A stretch of DNA of 64,000 nucleotides, from the NCBI RefSeq assembly GCF_017255415.1, contig NZ_JAFJZZ010000001.1, positions 682,001-746,000 on the forward strand. The letters are read 5' to 3'. A program made the position numbers and the translations under genes. The DNA comes from Clostridium aminobutyricum. Lineage in GTDB: Bacteria; Bacillota; Clostridia; Peptostreptococcales; Anaerovoracaceae. This document shows, piece by piece, positions 33,576 through 41,446 of this stretch (its first letter is position 1; every line of letters starts with the position of its first letter). The notes below the pieces were generated by a model that was given only the letters and a program-made list of their open reading frames with translations, had not been told where the DNA came from and made no database searches.

Positions 33576-34916
33576 GTGTTAAAGAGTTTTCGTGGAGGTA
33601 TTCATCCAAAAGATTCTAAAAGTTATACGGCTGATAAGCCGATAGAAATAGCCCCACTGCCGAATAAAGTTATCATTCCTGTAAGGCAGCATATCGGGGC
33701 CCCTTGTTCACCTATTGTGAAAAAAGGGGATTTAGTCAAGAAAGGACAGATCATAGCCAGCAGCGCTGATTTTGTTTCTAGTCCGGTACATGCGTCTATA
33801 TCCGGTACGGTGTTGGATGTGGCAGAATATCCGCATGCCATATTCGGAAAGTGCCTTTCTGTTGTTATTGAAAGCGACGGTCAAGACACGTTTATAGAAG
33901 GAATTCCTTTTGAAAGAGACTGGCAGAAGTTAAAGGACAATGAGTTAAGAGATATTATCAGAGAAGCCGGTCTGGTTGGAATGGGAGGAGCTACTTTTCC
34001 TACCCATGTAAAATTAGCACCGCCGAAAGAAAAGAAAATAGATACGTTTATTTTAAATGCGGCAGAATGTGAACCGTTTTTAACAGCAGATTACAGAATG
34101 ATGTTGGAGTATTCCGATCGAATTCTTACCGGGGTCCAAATAACGATGAAGGTTCTGGGCGTTTCAAAAGCCTACGTGGGAATTGAAGATAATAAACCCG
34201 ATGCGGTAACTGCCATGCAGAAAGCCTTTGCAGGAACTAGCGTGGAAGTGAAAGCCATACCAACAAAGTACCCGCAAGGAGCAGAAAAGATGCTCATTAA
34301 AGTGCTGACAGGAAGGGAAGTTCCTTCCGGAGCGTTACCTGCGGATATTGGAGTAGTGGTTCAAAATGTCGGTACGGTAGTTGCCATTTATGATGCGGTG
34401 GTAAAAGGGATCCCGTTAATCCAACGAGTAACAACGATAAGTGGAAGTGGCATAAAAAATCCTAAAAATCTTTTGCTTCGAATTGGGACAACCTTTTCAG
34501 AGGCAGTAGCGCATTGCGGCGGGTTTTCAGAAGAACCGGCTAAACTCATCATGGGTGGTCCGATGATGGGATTTGCCCAATCTAATTTAAATATTTCGAT
34601 CATTAAAGGGGTTTCCGGTATTCTTGGATTAACCAAAAAAGATGTTCAAAATGGTAAGGAATCTGCCTGCATCAGCTGCGGAAAATGTGTACACGTATGC
34701 CCGTGCGGACTAAATCCAAGCATGCTGAGTATTTTGGGACAGAAGAATTTCTATGAAGAAGCAAAAGAAGAACAAAGTCTGTTCGATTGTGCAGAGTGCG
34801 GAAGTTGTGTATACGTATGTCCTGCAAAGAGAAATATTGTTCAGTATATTCGATATTGTAAGATGAAAAATGCTGCCAAGGCAGCACAAAAGGCTGCGAA
34901 GTCTGTGACAGCATAG
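33576..34916 (+). CDS. rnfC: Rnf electron transport complex subunit C
   Basis: The peripheral, NADH-side subunit of the ferredoxin:NAD oxidoreductase, 446 residues. It has the family N-terminus MLKSFRGGIHPKDSKSYT, the GMGGATFPTHVKL nucleotide-binding segment (about 145) and EKMLIKVLTGREVPSGALP. The C-terminus has two 4Fe-4S motifs, CISCGKCVHVCPCGLNP and CAECGSCVYVCPAKRN (about 365-425). GTG 33576 with AAGGAGAG nine bases upstream is preferred to ATG 33537, which has no ribosome binding site. It is the first of six contiguous rnf genes. Confidence 0.95.
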   Translation: MLKSFRGGIHPKDSKSYTADKPIEIAPLPNKVIIPVRQHIGAPCSPIVKKGDLVKKGQIIASSADFVSSPVHASISGTVLDVAEYPHAIFGKCLSVVIESDGQDTFIEGIPFERDWQKLKDNELRDIIREAGLVGMGGATFPTHVKLAPPKEKKIDTFILNAAECEPFLTADYRMMLEYSDRILTGVQITMKVLGVSKAYVGIEDNKPDAVTAMQKAFAGTSVEVKAIPTKYPQGAEKMLIKVLTGREVPSGALPADIGVVVQNVGTVVAIYDAVVKGIPLIQRVTTISGSGIKNPKNLLLRIGTTFSEAVAHCGGFSEEPAKLIMGGPMMGFAQSNLNISIIKGVSGILGLTKKDVQNGKESACISCGKCVHVCPCGLNPSMLSILGQKNFYEEAKEEQSLFDCAECGSCVYVCPAKRNIVQYIRYCKMKNAAKAAQKAAKSVTA

Positions 34917-34929
34917 GAGGTGACCGTTT

Positions 34930-35940
34930 ATGAACCGTGAAATCAGCATACAAGAGAATTATTTTGCCGTTTCGACATCTCCGCACATACGTGGAGATGA
35001 ATCTGTTTCTAAAATAATGTGGACGGTAAGTTTGTCGCTGGCACCTGCTGCGCTGTTTGCTATTTATAACTTTGGCATTTCCGCATTAATCATACTGCTG
35101 ACAGGGAGTCTGTCTGCAGTTGTGTTTGAATATCTCGTACAAAAATTCAGAAGAAAGCCGGTGACCGTTTCGGATGGCAGTGCTTTTTTATCCGGCTTGC
35201 TTTTAGCAATGTGCCTGCCGCCCACCATTCCACCCTATATGGCAGTAGTGGGTTCCTTTATTGCTATTGTGATCGCAAAACATTCGATGGGAGGCCTAGG
35301 ATATAATATTTTTAATCCGGCACATATCGGTCGGTCAGCGCTTATGTTGTCATGGCCTGTATCCATGACAACATGGACAGAATTTAAGACAAATGTAGAT
35401 GCAGTTACCACTGCAACGCCTTTAAATATGTTAAAGCACCAAGGCTACGAAACACTGATAGCGACCTTTGGCAGTGCGCCTGACATGTATAAAGCCATGT
35501 TCATCGGTACTCGAAATGGAAGTATTGGTGAAACTTCAACGATCCTGTTACTTCTAGCTGGTACATATCTAATCTATAAAGGTTATGTAAATTGGATCGT
35601 TCCTGTGTTTATGATTGGAACGGTAGGACTTTTAACTTGGGTTTTCGGACCGGCAGGGCTTTTTACGGGAGATCCTCTCTTTCATATGATGGCCGGAGGT
35701 TTAATCATAGGAGCCTTTTTTATGGCTACGGATATGGTGACCAGTCCCATTACAAAGAAAGGTCAAATCCTATTTGCCATAGGTGCAGGAATGCTTACGG
35801 TCTTAATCAGACTAAAAGGCGGATATCCGGAAGGAGTTTGTTACTCCATCTTGTTAATGAATGCGGTTACACCGCTTATTGACCGATTGGTAAAGCCGGT
35901 TAAATTCGGGGCAAGGAGGGTAGTGAAACATGTCAAATAA
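34930..35940 (+). CDS. rnfD: Rnf complex membrane subunit D
   Basis: An integral membrane subunit carrying covalently bound FMN, 336 residues with about nine or ten membrane helices. The N-terminus has SPHIRGDESVSKIMW and LPPTIPPYMAVVGSF. TTATPLN (about residue 160) is the expected flavinylation motif, with the Thr attached to FMN. Late conserved blocks are FMATDMVTSPIT and GGYPEGVCYSILLMN. AGGAGG precedes ATG 34930. It overlaps rnfG by 11 bases, so the two flavoprotein subunits are translationally linked. Confidence 0.95.
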   Translation: MNREISIQENYFAVSTSPHIRGDESVSKIMWTVSLSLAPAALFAIYNFGISALIILLTGSLSAVVFEYLVQKFRRKPVTVSDGSAFLSGLLLAMCLPPTIPPYMAVVGSFIAIVIAKHSMGGLGYNIFNPAHIGRSALMLSWPVSMTTWTEFKTNVDAVTTATPLNMLKHQGYETLIATFGSAPDMYKAMFIGTRNGSIGETSTILLLLAGTYLIYKGYVNWIVPVFMIGTVGLLTWVFGPAGLFTGDPLFHMMAGGLIIGAFFMATDMVTSPITKKGQILFAIGAGMLTVLIRLKGGYPEGVCYSILLMNAVTPLIDRLVKPVKFGARRVVKHVK

Positions 35941-36490
35941 TCACAATAAAGAGTACAGTATCTTTCAAATCGCTATGAATTTAACGGCTGCTTGTTTCAT
36001 ATCAGGTGCCATTATTGCCGTAACTTATCTGGTAACTACACCGGTTGCGGCGGAAAAAGCAGTGATGATGAAAAATGATACCATGAAAGCATTGGTAGAG
36101 GATGCGGAAAATTTTGAACCCATAGAAGGAAAAGAGGACTGGTTTTCTGCTCAAAAGAATGGGGAAGTCATTGGTTATGTTGTTCCGGCAGAGAGTAAAG
36201 GCTACGGAGGAACTATAAAAATACTGGTAGCAGTGAGTCCTCAAGGGGAAATTATTGACTATGACATATTAGCCCATAATGAAACACCCGGCCTTGGAGA
36301 CAATGCCGGTAAGGAGCCTTTTAAAAGTCAATTTAAAGGTAAAACAAGTAAAGATTTAGAAGTCGTAAAAGATGTTTCTAAAAAGAATAATATTCAAGCC
36401 ATGACAGGAGCTACTATTTCATCCAAAGCGGTAACCAAAGGGATCAGAGAAGCAGTAGAACAAGTTGAGCAGTTTGAGGGGGGGAAATAA
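35930..36490 (+). CDS. rnfG: Rnf complex flavoprotein subunit G
   Basis: A 186-residue subunit with one N-terminal membrane helix (about 14-35) and an extracytoplasmic FMN-binding domain. The flavin is attached to the Thr of MTGATISSKAVTKGI (about 156). GYGGTIKILVAVSPQGEI and HNETPGLGDNAG are the other family blocks. Attachment would need an ApbE-type FMN transferase, which is not in this window. AAGGAGGG inside the end of rnfD provides the ribosome binding site. Confidence 0.94.
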   Translation: MSNNHNKEYSIFQIAMNLTAACFISGAIIAVTYLVTTPVAAEKAVMMKNDTMKALVEDAENFEPIEGKEDWFSAQKNGEVIGYVVPAESKGYGGTIKILVAVSPQGEIIDYDILAHNETPGLGDNAGKEPFKSQFKGKTSKDLEVVKDVSKKNNIQAMTGATISSKAVTKGIREAVEQVEQFEGGK

Positions 36491-36491
36491 T

Positions 36492-37115
36492 ATGAGAGAA
36501 CTTTGGAATATATTTAAAAAAGGAATTATTTCAGACAATCCGATTTTTGTCCTCGCACTGAGTCTTTGTCCGGCTTTAGCGGTAACAAGCAGTGCAATCA
36601 ATTCGCTGACCATGGGGCTTTCCGTTATGTTTGTTATTACAGCCAATAATACGGTTGTATCCCTTACCAGAAAAGTGGTCAATCCGAAGGTTCGTGTACC
36701 GGTGTATATCACGTCGGTAGCAACGATCGTTACAGTAGTACAATTAGTATTGCAAGCATACGCCCCTATGCTGTATAAGGAATTAGGGATCTATCTCGCA
36801 CTGATTGTTGTTTTTGCTATTATTTTGGCCAGAGCGGAAGTGTTTGCTTCAAAGAACTCAGTGGTTCCATCCTTTTTCGATGGACTGGGGATGGGCTGTG
36901 GTTTTGGTCTTGCCATGCTGGTGATCGGCATCATTCGAGAACTTTTCGGGGCAGGAACCATATTCGGCATCCAAGTATTCGGCTCTTGGTATAATCCTGC
37001 GCTGATTATGATTTTACCGGCAGGTGCATTTATACTCATCGGTTATATGGTAGCCGGAGTCAAGATGCTTAATGATCATTTGGAAAAAGTTAAACTGGAA
37101 AGAGGTGAGGCATAA
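36492..37115 (+). CDS. rnfE: Rnf complex membrane subunit E
   Basis: A 207-residue integral membrane protein with six predicted helices, homologous to RnfA and NqrD. The signature start is LWNIFKKGIISDNPIFV, followed by LGLCPALAV-like LSLCPALAVTSSAIN and the GMGCGFGLAMLVIGIIRELFG segment. The half-channel Cys that helps bind an iron-sulfur cluster between RnfA and RnfE is probably the one in LCPALA. The G-rich run ending rnfG serves as its ribosome binding site. It overlaps rnfA by one base. Confidence 0.94.
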   Translation: MRELWNIFKKGIISDNPIFVLALSLCPALAVTSSAINSLTMGLSVMFVITANNTVVSLTRKVVNPKVRVPVYITSVATIVTVVQLVLQAYAPMLYKELGIYLALIVVFAIILARAEVFASKNSVVPSFFDGLGMGCGFGLAMLVIGIIRELFGAGTIFGIQVFGSWYNPALIMILPAGAFILIGYMVAGVKMLNDHLEKVKLERGEA

Positions 37116-37696
37116 TGGGTGAATATTTGACACTGTTTGTCAGTGCGGTCGTTGTAAATAATTTTGTTTTAACACGTTTTTTGGGACTTTGTATTTTCTT
37201 CGGAGTGTCAAACAGTTTAAATGCTTCCGTTGGTATGGGGATGGCTGTAACATCGGTTATGACGTTGAGCTCTATGCTCGCTTGGACGGTGCACCACTTT
37301 GTTTTGGCACCCTTTCATTTAACGTTTTTAACAACAGCGGTATTTGTGCTTTTAATCGCAAGCTTTGTTCAGCTTTTAGAAATGATTATAAAAAAGCATG
37401 CACCTACTTTATACAATATGTGGGGCATTTACTTATTATTAATTGCGACAAACTGCGTTGTGCTGGGTGTACCGCTTTTAAATGCAGAGTCTAATTTTTC
37501 TTTTATAAAAAGTGTAGTACATGCCGTTGGATCCGGTATGGGATTTGCGCTGGCTATTATCCTAATGGCAAGTTTAAGAGAAAAATTAAGGTTGGCAGAT
37601 GTACCTAAATCATTAGAAGGGCTGGGTATTGCATTTATTTTGGCCGGAATGCTTGGCTTAGCTTTTATGGGATTTTCCGGCATGATAGCGGTATAG
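37115..37696 (+). CDS. rnfA: Rnf complex membrane subunit A
   Basis: A 193-residue integral membrane subunit with six helices in inverted topology relative to RnfE. Family blocks are NNFVLTRFLGLCIFFGVS (about 15-32, containing the conserved Cys), WGIYLLLIATNCVVLGVPLL and GSGMGFALAIILMASLREKL. GAGGTGAGG precedes its ATG, and the stop of rnfE overlaps it (TAATG). Together with RnfE it forms the membrane core through which electrons and the coupling ion (Na+ or H+) are thought to pass; the ion cannot be told from sequence here. Confidence 0.95.
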   Translation: MGEYLTLFVSAVVVNNFVLTRFLGLCIFFGVSNSLNASVGMGMAVTSVMTLSSMLAWTVHHFVLAPFHLTFLTTAVFVLLIASFVQLLEMIIKKHAPTLYNMWGIYLLLIATNCVVLGVPLLNAESNFSFIKSVVHAVGSGMGFALAIILMASLREKLRLADVPKSLEGLGIAFILAGMLGLAFMGFSGMIAV

Positions 37697-37711
37697 AAAG
37701 GGGCTGAAAAA

Positions 37712-38563
37712 ATGGATATGAGTATTATAAGCATTGCAATTTCAGTGTTAGTTGTAATGACATTAGTTGGATTGGTATTTGGTTTCATATTGGCAGCTGC
37801 CAATAAAAAGTTTGCCATTGAAGTCAATCCCTTAATTCATCTTGTTGAAGATATATTACCAAAAGGTCAGTGCGGAGCCTGCGGCTATGCCGGTTGTATG
37901 GCCTATGCAGAAGCTGTGGTGATGGATCCGGATATATCACCAAACCTTTGTATTCCGGGGAAAGCAACTGTTGCGAAGCTGGTAGGCGAACTAACCGGCA
38001 AAGTAACCGCTGAAATGGAACCAAAAGTAGCCTATGTGAAGTGTAACGGTACAGCAAGCAATGCAGTTAAAGCGTATCAGTATAGTGGCATACAAGATTG
38101 TGCGGCAGCAACCTTACTTCAAGGAGGTCCGAAAGGATGTCAATATGGCTGTATCGGGTTTGGAACCTGTGTTAAACATTGTCCTTTCGATGCTATGACT
38201 ATGAGCGAAGAAGGCTTGCCTATTATTAATTCAAGCAAATGTACGGGCTGCGGAAAATGTGAAAGCGTCTGCCCGAAAAAAGTGATTGAATTAGTTCCTA
38301 TTGGAAGTCCTGTAACAGTGAGCTGCAACTCAAAGGATAAAGGGGCTTTGGCACGTAAATTGTGTCGAGTTGCCTGTATTGGATGCGGAATCTGTGCTAA
38401 AAATTGTCAGCACGATGCAATAAAGATAGAAAATAATCTTGCGATAGTCGACAGCACTATCTGCAGTACAAAATGCAGTGAAACAACTTGCCTTTTTAAA
38501 TGTCCGACGGGAGCAATCAGAATACAGAATAGTGTTGAGACTGTGGAAAGGTCTGTAAGCTAG
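37712..38563 (+). CDS. rnfB: Rnf complex ferredoxin-accepting subunit B
   Basis: A 283-residue iron-sulfur protein that takes electrons from reduced ferredoxin. One N-terminal membrane helix (about 4-28) is followed by the RnfB Cys domain GQCGACGYAGCMAYAEA (about 51-67). Four ferredoxin-like Cys groups follow: CIGFGTCVKHCP, CTGCGKCESVCP, CIGCGICAKNC and CSTKCSETTCLFKCP, fitting several 4Fe-4S clusters. It is the last gene of the order C-D-G-E-A-B typical of Clostridia and ends before a strong terminator, so the complex is complete. Confidence 0.95.
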   Translation: MDMSIISIAISVLVVMTLVGLVFGFILAAANKKFAIEVNPLIHLVEDILPKGQCGACGYAGCMAYAEAVVMDPDISPNLCIPGKATVAKLVGELTGKVTAEMEPKVAYVKCNGTASNAVKAYQYSGIQDCAAATLLQGGPKGCQYGCIGFGTCVKHCPFDAMTMSEEGLPIINSSKCTGCGKCESVCPKKVIELVPIGSPVTVSCNSKDKGALARKLCRVACIGCGICAKNCQHDAIKIENNLAIVDSTICSTKCSETTCLFKCPTGAIRIQNSVETVERSVS

Positions 38564-38576
38564 TTAAAAATTATTC

Positions 38577-38617
38577 AAAGACTCCTGGATTCATTCTGTT
38601 ATCATAGGAGTCTTTTT
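38577..38617 (+). terminator. Terminator of the rnf operon
   Basis: AAAGACTCCT (38577-38586) pairs perfectly with AGGAGTCTTT (38606-38615), followed by T's. Confidence 0.9.
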
Positions 38618-38651
38618 ACGATTTCCTTCCTAATTATTTTATTATTTTACA

Positions 38652-38680
38652 TAGACAACGTCTAAAACAAAAGATAGAAT
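38652..38680 (+). promoter_or_regulatory. Promoter of the zinc-ribbon gene
   Basis: TAGACA (38652-38657), a 17-bp spacer and TAGAAT (38675-38680). A small palindrome TAGAC-AAC-GTCTA (38652-38664) covers the -35 box and might be an operator. Confidence 0.5.
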
Positions 38681-38722
38681 ATAAATATAAAAGGTAGTCA
38701 TATGTTGAGTGGGGGAATCATT

Positions 38723-39115
38723 ATGCGTTGTATACATTGTGGGAAAGAGGTACGAGACGGCGTCGTATTTTGTATTCATTGTGATAGACCGGTTAAGCGG
38801 GAATATGCGCACTATGCATGCGAATTTTATGATTCCGTTTCTGTGAGGGAAAGATTGTTCAATATTCTTACTGGGATTTTTAGTTCAGGTAATACTCAAA
38901 AGGAATTTAGGAAATATAAGCATCATTCGAATAGGGTAAATAATAAATTAAACCTCAATCAAAAAGTGCATTCAGCCAAAAATGCTTATGGGCATTATTT
39001 AAAGTCAATCAGTAATATAAACAGCTCATCTATTTCCTCCAAAAGTGAAGAGAGCATCAACTTGGAAGATTTAGTGAAAAAAGGGAAAAATCTATGGAAA
39101 TATCTCTCCCAATAA
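38723..39115 (+). CDS. Small zinc-ribbon protein of unknown function
   Basis: A 130-residue protein whose first 20 residues form a classic zinc ribbon, CIHCGKEV and FCIHCDRPV (two CxxC knuckles 12 residues apart). The rest is basic and Ser/Asn-rich with no recognisable domain and no clear membrane helix, ending in a Lys-rich amphipathic stretch (LEDLVKKGKNLWKYLSQ). GTGGGGGA at 38709-38716 selects ATG 38723 over ATG 38702. It is monocistronic between the rnf terminator and the 6S RNA gene. I cannot assign a function. Confidence 0.7.
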   Translation: MRCIHCGKEVRDGVVFCIHCDRPVKREYAHYACEFYDSVSVRERLFNILTGIFSSGNTQKEFRKYKHHSNRVNNKLNLNQKVHSAKNAYGHYLKSISNINSSSISSKSEESINLEDLVKKGKNLWKYLSQ

Positions 39116-39155
39116 ATAGACACCAGTTTAGGGAAAATATACTAGCGTTAAATGC

Positions 39156-39183
39156 TTGCAAAATTCGAATCAAATAGTATAAT
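39156..39183 (+). promoter_or_regulatory. Promoter of the 6S RNA gene
   Basis: TTGCAA (39156-39161), a 16-bp spacer and TATAAT (39178-39183). A second TATAAT at 39189-39194 would place the start at about 39201, close to the predicted RNA 5' end. Confidence 0.6.
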
Positions 39184-39202
39184 ATACATATAATAAAGTT
39201 GT

Positions 39203-39390
39203 AAAAAATCCTGAAGTGTTTGTTAAGGTATTATAATTCAACCTACAAAGTGACATTGGGAATTCGAGTTTTTGACAGCCTATGTCAAGCCTCCGTTGCA
39301 GTGGAAGACAGAAGCGGAAACAGAGTACCCCCCTATCAATGATAGGGTGTGAATTATAACCTGACGGCATGTTGGGATTTTTATTTTTTT
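39203..39390 (+). ncRNA. ssrS: 6S RNA
   Basis: A roughly 180-base RNA that sequesters sigma-A RNA polymerase. The closing stem pairs AAAAATCC (39204-39211) with GGATTTTT (39375-39382), followed by a T run. The 5' part ATCCTGAAGTGTTTGTT resembles the Bacillus/Clostridium 6S start as I remember it. Inside, AGGTATTATAATTCA pairs with TGAATTATAACCT next to a large open region that mimics a melted promoter, and an apical hairpin TTGACA/TGTCAA lies near 39272. The rod shape with a central bubble, the size, and its own promoter and terminator support the call. Remaining bases of 39116-39483 hold only promoter and terminator elements. Confidence 0.72.
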
Positions 39391-39427
39391 GATCATTTTA
39401 TAGTACAAGTGATATGTTGGACATGAC

Positions 39428-39463
39428 AAAAGACTATCACTTGAACCAAGTCGATAGTCTTTT
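39428..39463. terminator. Bidirectional terminator between 6S RNA and the CotF-like gene
   Basis: AAAAGACTATC (39428-39438) pairs with GATAGTCTTTT (39453-39463), with an inner ACTTG/CAAGT helix. The A/T flanks suit both strands, ending the minus-strand coat gene and backing up the 6S terminator. Confidence 0.8.
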
Positions 39464-39483
39464 CGTATGAAAGTTGAAATTAT

Positions 39484-39981
39484 TTAGTTGTACATCCCAT
39501 GCTGAGCCATGTAGTTATAAATTTTTTCGCCGTGCTCCTGTTCTTCTTTCTGAATATGATTCAGAACCTGTCTGATACTTGCATCTTTAAATTCAAAAAT
39601 GGCTGTATCATAAACAGCAGAAACATGTTTTTCGGTAGAAAGCGCATCCGTACAAAGATATGCGTCAGATTTCGATTGATTTCCAGAAACAGCAGACTGA
39701 GCCTGTAATTGTGGCATTGCCTGCATCTTTTGTTGCATTTGCTGCTGCATTTGCTGCTGATTACCTTGTCCGCCTGCGTTGACGTTTGGAACCGTTCCGC
39801 TTAAGATTTGGTTAATAGAGTTTAAATGTTCTCTTTCTTTGCTGCCTAACTGGCGGAAAAGATCTTGTAACTGCGGATCAGATGCTTCGGATGAATATCT
39901 TTCATATTTTTCTATGCAAATTTCTTCCTGTTTCTTACTGTCCTGCAATAACGACGTTTCTTTTTGTGTTAATGTTATCAT
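39484..39981 (-). CDS. CotF-like spore coat/ferritin-like protein
   Basis: A 165-residue protein with the layout of the CotF coat family. A first helix pair (TQKETSLLQDSKKQEEIC, then DLFRQLGSKEREHLNSIN) is followed by a low-complexity Gln/Met linker (GNQQQMQQQMQQKMQ) and a second helix pair (STEKHVSAVYDTAIFEFKD, IQKEEQEHGEKIYNYM). The E-x-x-H patterns recall ferritin-like bundles. GAGGTG seven bases upstream selects ATG 39981; a further upstream ATG would add 12 residues without support. Its presence suggests a spore former, although homologues also occur in non-sporulating relatives. Confidence 0.75.
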   Translation of the reverse strand: MITLTQKETSLLQDSKKQEEICIEKYERYSSEASDPQLQDLFRQLGSKEREHLNSINQILSGTVPNVNAGGQGNQQQMQQQMQQKMQAMPQLQAQSAVSGNQSKSDAYLCTDALSTEKHVSAVYDTAIFEFKDASIRQVLNHIQKEEQEHGEKIYNYMAQHGMYN

Positions 39982-40080
39982 ATAAATCACCTCAACTATA
40001 ATATGTACCGTATTCATTAAAAAATGTAAAAAAATTTTACAATAGAGGAAATTTCAAATGTTTACTTTTGGTATATGATC

Positions 40081-40109
40081 TTGCAAATTGCCGGCACTTA
40101 CACTATAAT
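40081..40109 (+). promoter_or_regulatory. Promoter of the formate/nitrite-type transporter gene
   Basis: TTGCAA (40081-40086), a 17-bp spacer and TATAAT (40104-40109). A second, extended -10 (TGTTATAAT, 40165-40173) overlaps a small palindrome AACATT-GTA-AATGTT just upstream, a possible operator. The leader is about 120 bases. Confidence 0.6.
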
Positions 40110-40234
40110 TAACCTCGAGTCTCTTTCCATACTATGGTAAAGAAGAAAAAACATTGTAAATGTTGTTATAATCGGATGAAGAAAAATTGGATTTTATTTT
40201 GTTAAAGATATGATTTATTATCGATGGAGGCGAA

Positions 40235-41065
40235 ATGATGAAACCCTTAAAACCCGCAGAAATCCTGGATTATACGATTGAAACTTCTGTTGCGAAATCT
40301 GGTGGCAGCTTTTTAAAGCTATTGGTTCTTGGCATTCTGGCAGGAGCATTTATCGCGTTTGCGGCAGAAGGTTCGAATATGGCGGCTTTTAACTTGTTCT
40401 ACGATCCTACGACTTACGGGTTAGGGAAAGTGTTGGCCGGTTCTATTTTTGGAACGGGGTTAATGTTAGTCATTCTTTGCGGAGGAGAACTATTTACGGG
40501 AAATACCTTGATTTTAGCTGCAGTAGTTGAAAAAAAGGTGACTGTAAGCAAGATGCTTCGAAATTGGCTCATTGTATATATCGGGAATCTAATCGGATCC
40601 CTTTTGATTGCTTATATGATGTATCATTCCGGACTATTTGCGAGCGGAGCCGATGTACTTGGGGCCGTTACGCTGAAAATTGCCGTTTATAAAGTGAACC
40701 TTTCTTTTTTACAGGCATTTTATTTAGGAATTATGTGCAATTGGCTCGTTTGTTTGGCTGTTTGGCTATCTTTTGGGGCGGAGACCATGGCCGGAAAGAT
40801 ACTGGCTATATTCTTCCCGATATGGCTCTTTATCACTTCGGGTTTTGAGCACTGCGTTGCCAACATGTATTACATTCCGGCGGGGATTCTAGCGAAGGCC
40901 AATCCTGATTTTGTGGAATTGTCCCATGTTACTTCGGAGGCACTGAATGCATTGACTTGGAGCGGATTCTTTATAAACAATCTGTTGCCGGTAACGCTTG
41001 GGAATATCGTCGGAGGAAGCATTTTTGTGGGTCTGGCATACTGGTTTATTTACAAAAAAGCTTAA
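40235..41065 (+). CDS. Formate/nitrite transporter (FNT) family protein
   Basis: A 276-residue membrane channel of the FNT family (FocA/NirC/HSC), pentameric with six helices per subunit. Visible features are the N-terminal KPAEILDYTIETSVAKS, LGILAGAFIAFAAEGSN (first helix), GGELFTGNTLI (the conserved loop in the re-entrant region), GIMCNWLVCLAVWLS and GFEHCVANMYYIP (the central-His FNT signature). GGAGGC precedes ATG 40235. The anion carried (formate, nitrite or hydrosulfide) cannot be decided by sequence inspection; no formate dehydrogenase or pyruvate formate-lyase gene is next to it. Confidence 0.9.
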   Translation: MMKPLKPAEILDYTIETSVAKSGGSFLKLLVLGILAGAFIAFAAEGSNMAAFNLFYDPTTYGLGKVLAGSIFGTGLMLVILCGGELFTGNTLILAAVVEKKVTVSKMLRNWLIVYIGNLIGSLLIAYMMYHSGLFASGADVLGAVTLKIAVYKVNLSFLQAFYLGIMCNWLVCLAVWLSFGAETMAGKILAIFFPIWLFITSGFEHCVANMYYIPAGILAKANPDFVELSHVTSEALNALTWSGFFINNLLPVTLGNIVGGSIFVGLAYWFIYKKA

Positions 41066-41103
41066 ATTGATAATGGTATAGATCATTTTTATTGGTGCAA
41101 TGG

Positions 41104-41139
41104 GCAATTCTTTATGGAAAATATTGAATTGCTTTTTTT
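41104..41139 (+). terminator. Terminator of the FNT gene
   Basis: GCAATTC (41104-41110) pairs with GAATTGC (41126-41132), followed by seven T's. Confidence 0.85.
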
Positions 41140-41152
41140 ATTGTGATATATT
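41124..41152 (+). promoter_or_regulatory. Possible promoter of the OPT transporter leader
   Basis: TTGAAT (41124-41129), a 17-bp spacer and TATATT (41147-41152), overlapping the 3' arm and T run of the preceding terminator. Confidence 0.45.
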
Positions 41153-41158
41153 CTTTGT

Positions 41159-41360
41159 TGCAGACAGTATATCGCGTATAACTGTACTGTGCGACCGAAG
41201 GGGAACGAAGACTCCCCCGGAGGAAATTTTTATCTATTTTTTTGAAGCCTATATCCGAAGGAATGGGACTGACGTGTATTAATTTAGAAAATCAATGATT
41301 TTTTTGAATTTTTCAGTTCAATGAATATAGGCAGCTGATTGGGCATCAAGCTGCTTTTTT
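41159..41360 (+). promoter_or_regulatory. Candidate riboswitch or attenuator leader of the OPT-peptidase operon
   Basis: Between the promoter and a rho-independent terminator (GCAGCT at 41331 with AGCTGC at 41349-41354, then six T's) lies a leader with GGGGA/TCCCC (41200-41204 with 41213-41217), a CAGTATA/TATAACTG hairpin, and the string CCGAAGG twice (41195-41201 and 41255-41261). A terminator inside the 5' leader of a transporter gene is the usual sign of premature-termination control. I could not match it to a known class. Confidence 0.45.
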
Positions 41361-41446
41361 AGTGGGCAGAAAAAATCGTTCGTTACTTCTATTCATTTTT
41401 TGTGGCGATTTAGGTGGGCATTTTCGTAGTTGAGAAGGAGTAGAAT

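Larger units (their letters stand above)
41066..41446 (+). other. Gene-free region with terminator, promoter and attenuator-like leader
   Basis: No convincing protein gene. In order it holds the transporter terminator (41104-41139), an overlapping promoter (41124-41152), a foldable leader of about 170 bases, an internal terminator (41331-41360), and about 85 bases of T-rich sequence before the OPT gene. Confidence 0.6.

Noticed and set aside
39116-39483. Small protein gene in the 6S RNA region
   Set aside because: Only short frames without ribosome binding sites are present, and the RNA fold with its promoter and terminators explains the region better.
41190-41265. Tandem glycine riboswitch
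   Set aside because: CCGAAGG occurs twice and resembles part of the glycine aptamer, but the matching CTCTCAGG-type core and the GGAGAG opening are not visible.
41100-41282. A 60-residue ORF in the OPT leader
   Set aside because: It has no ribosome binding site, overlaps a terminator, promoter and hairpins, and has no recognisable protein features.
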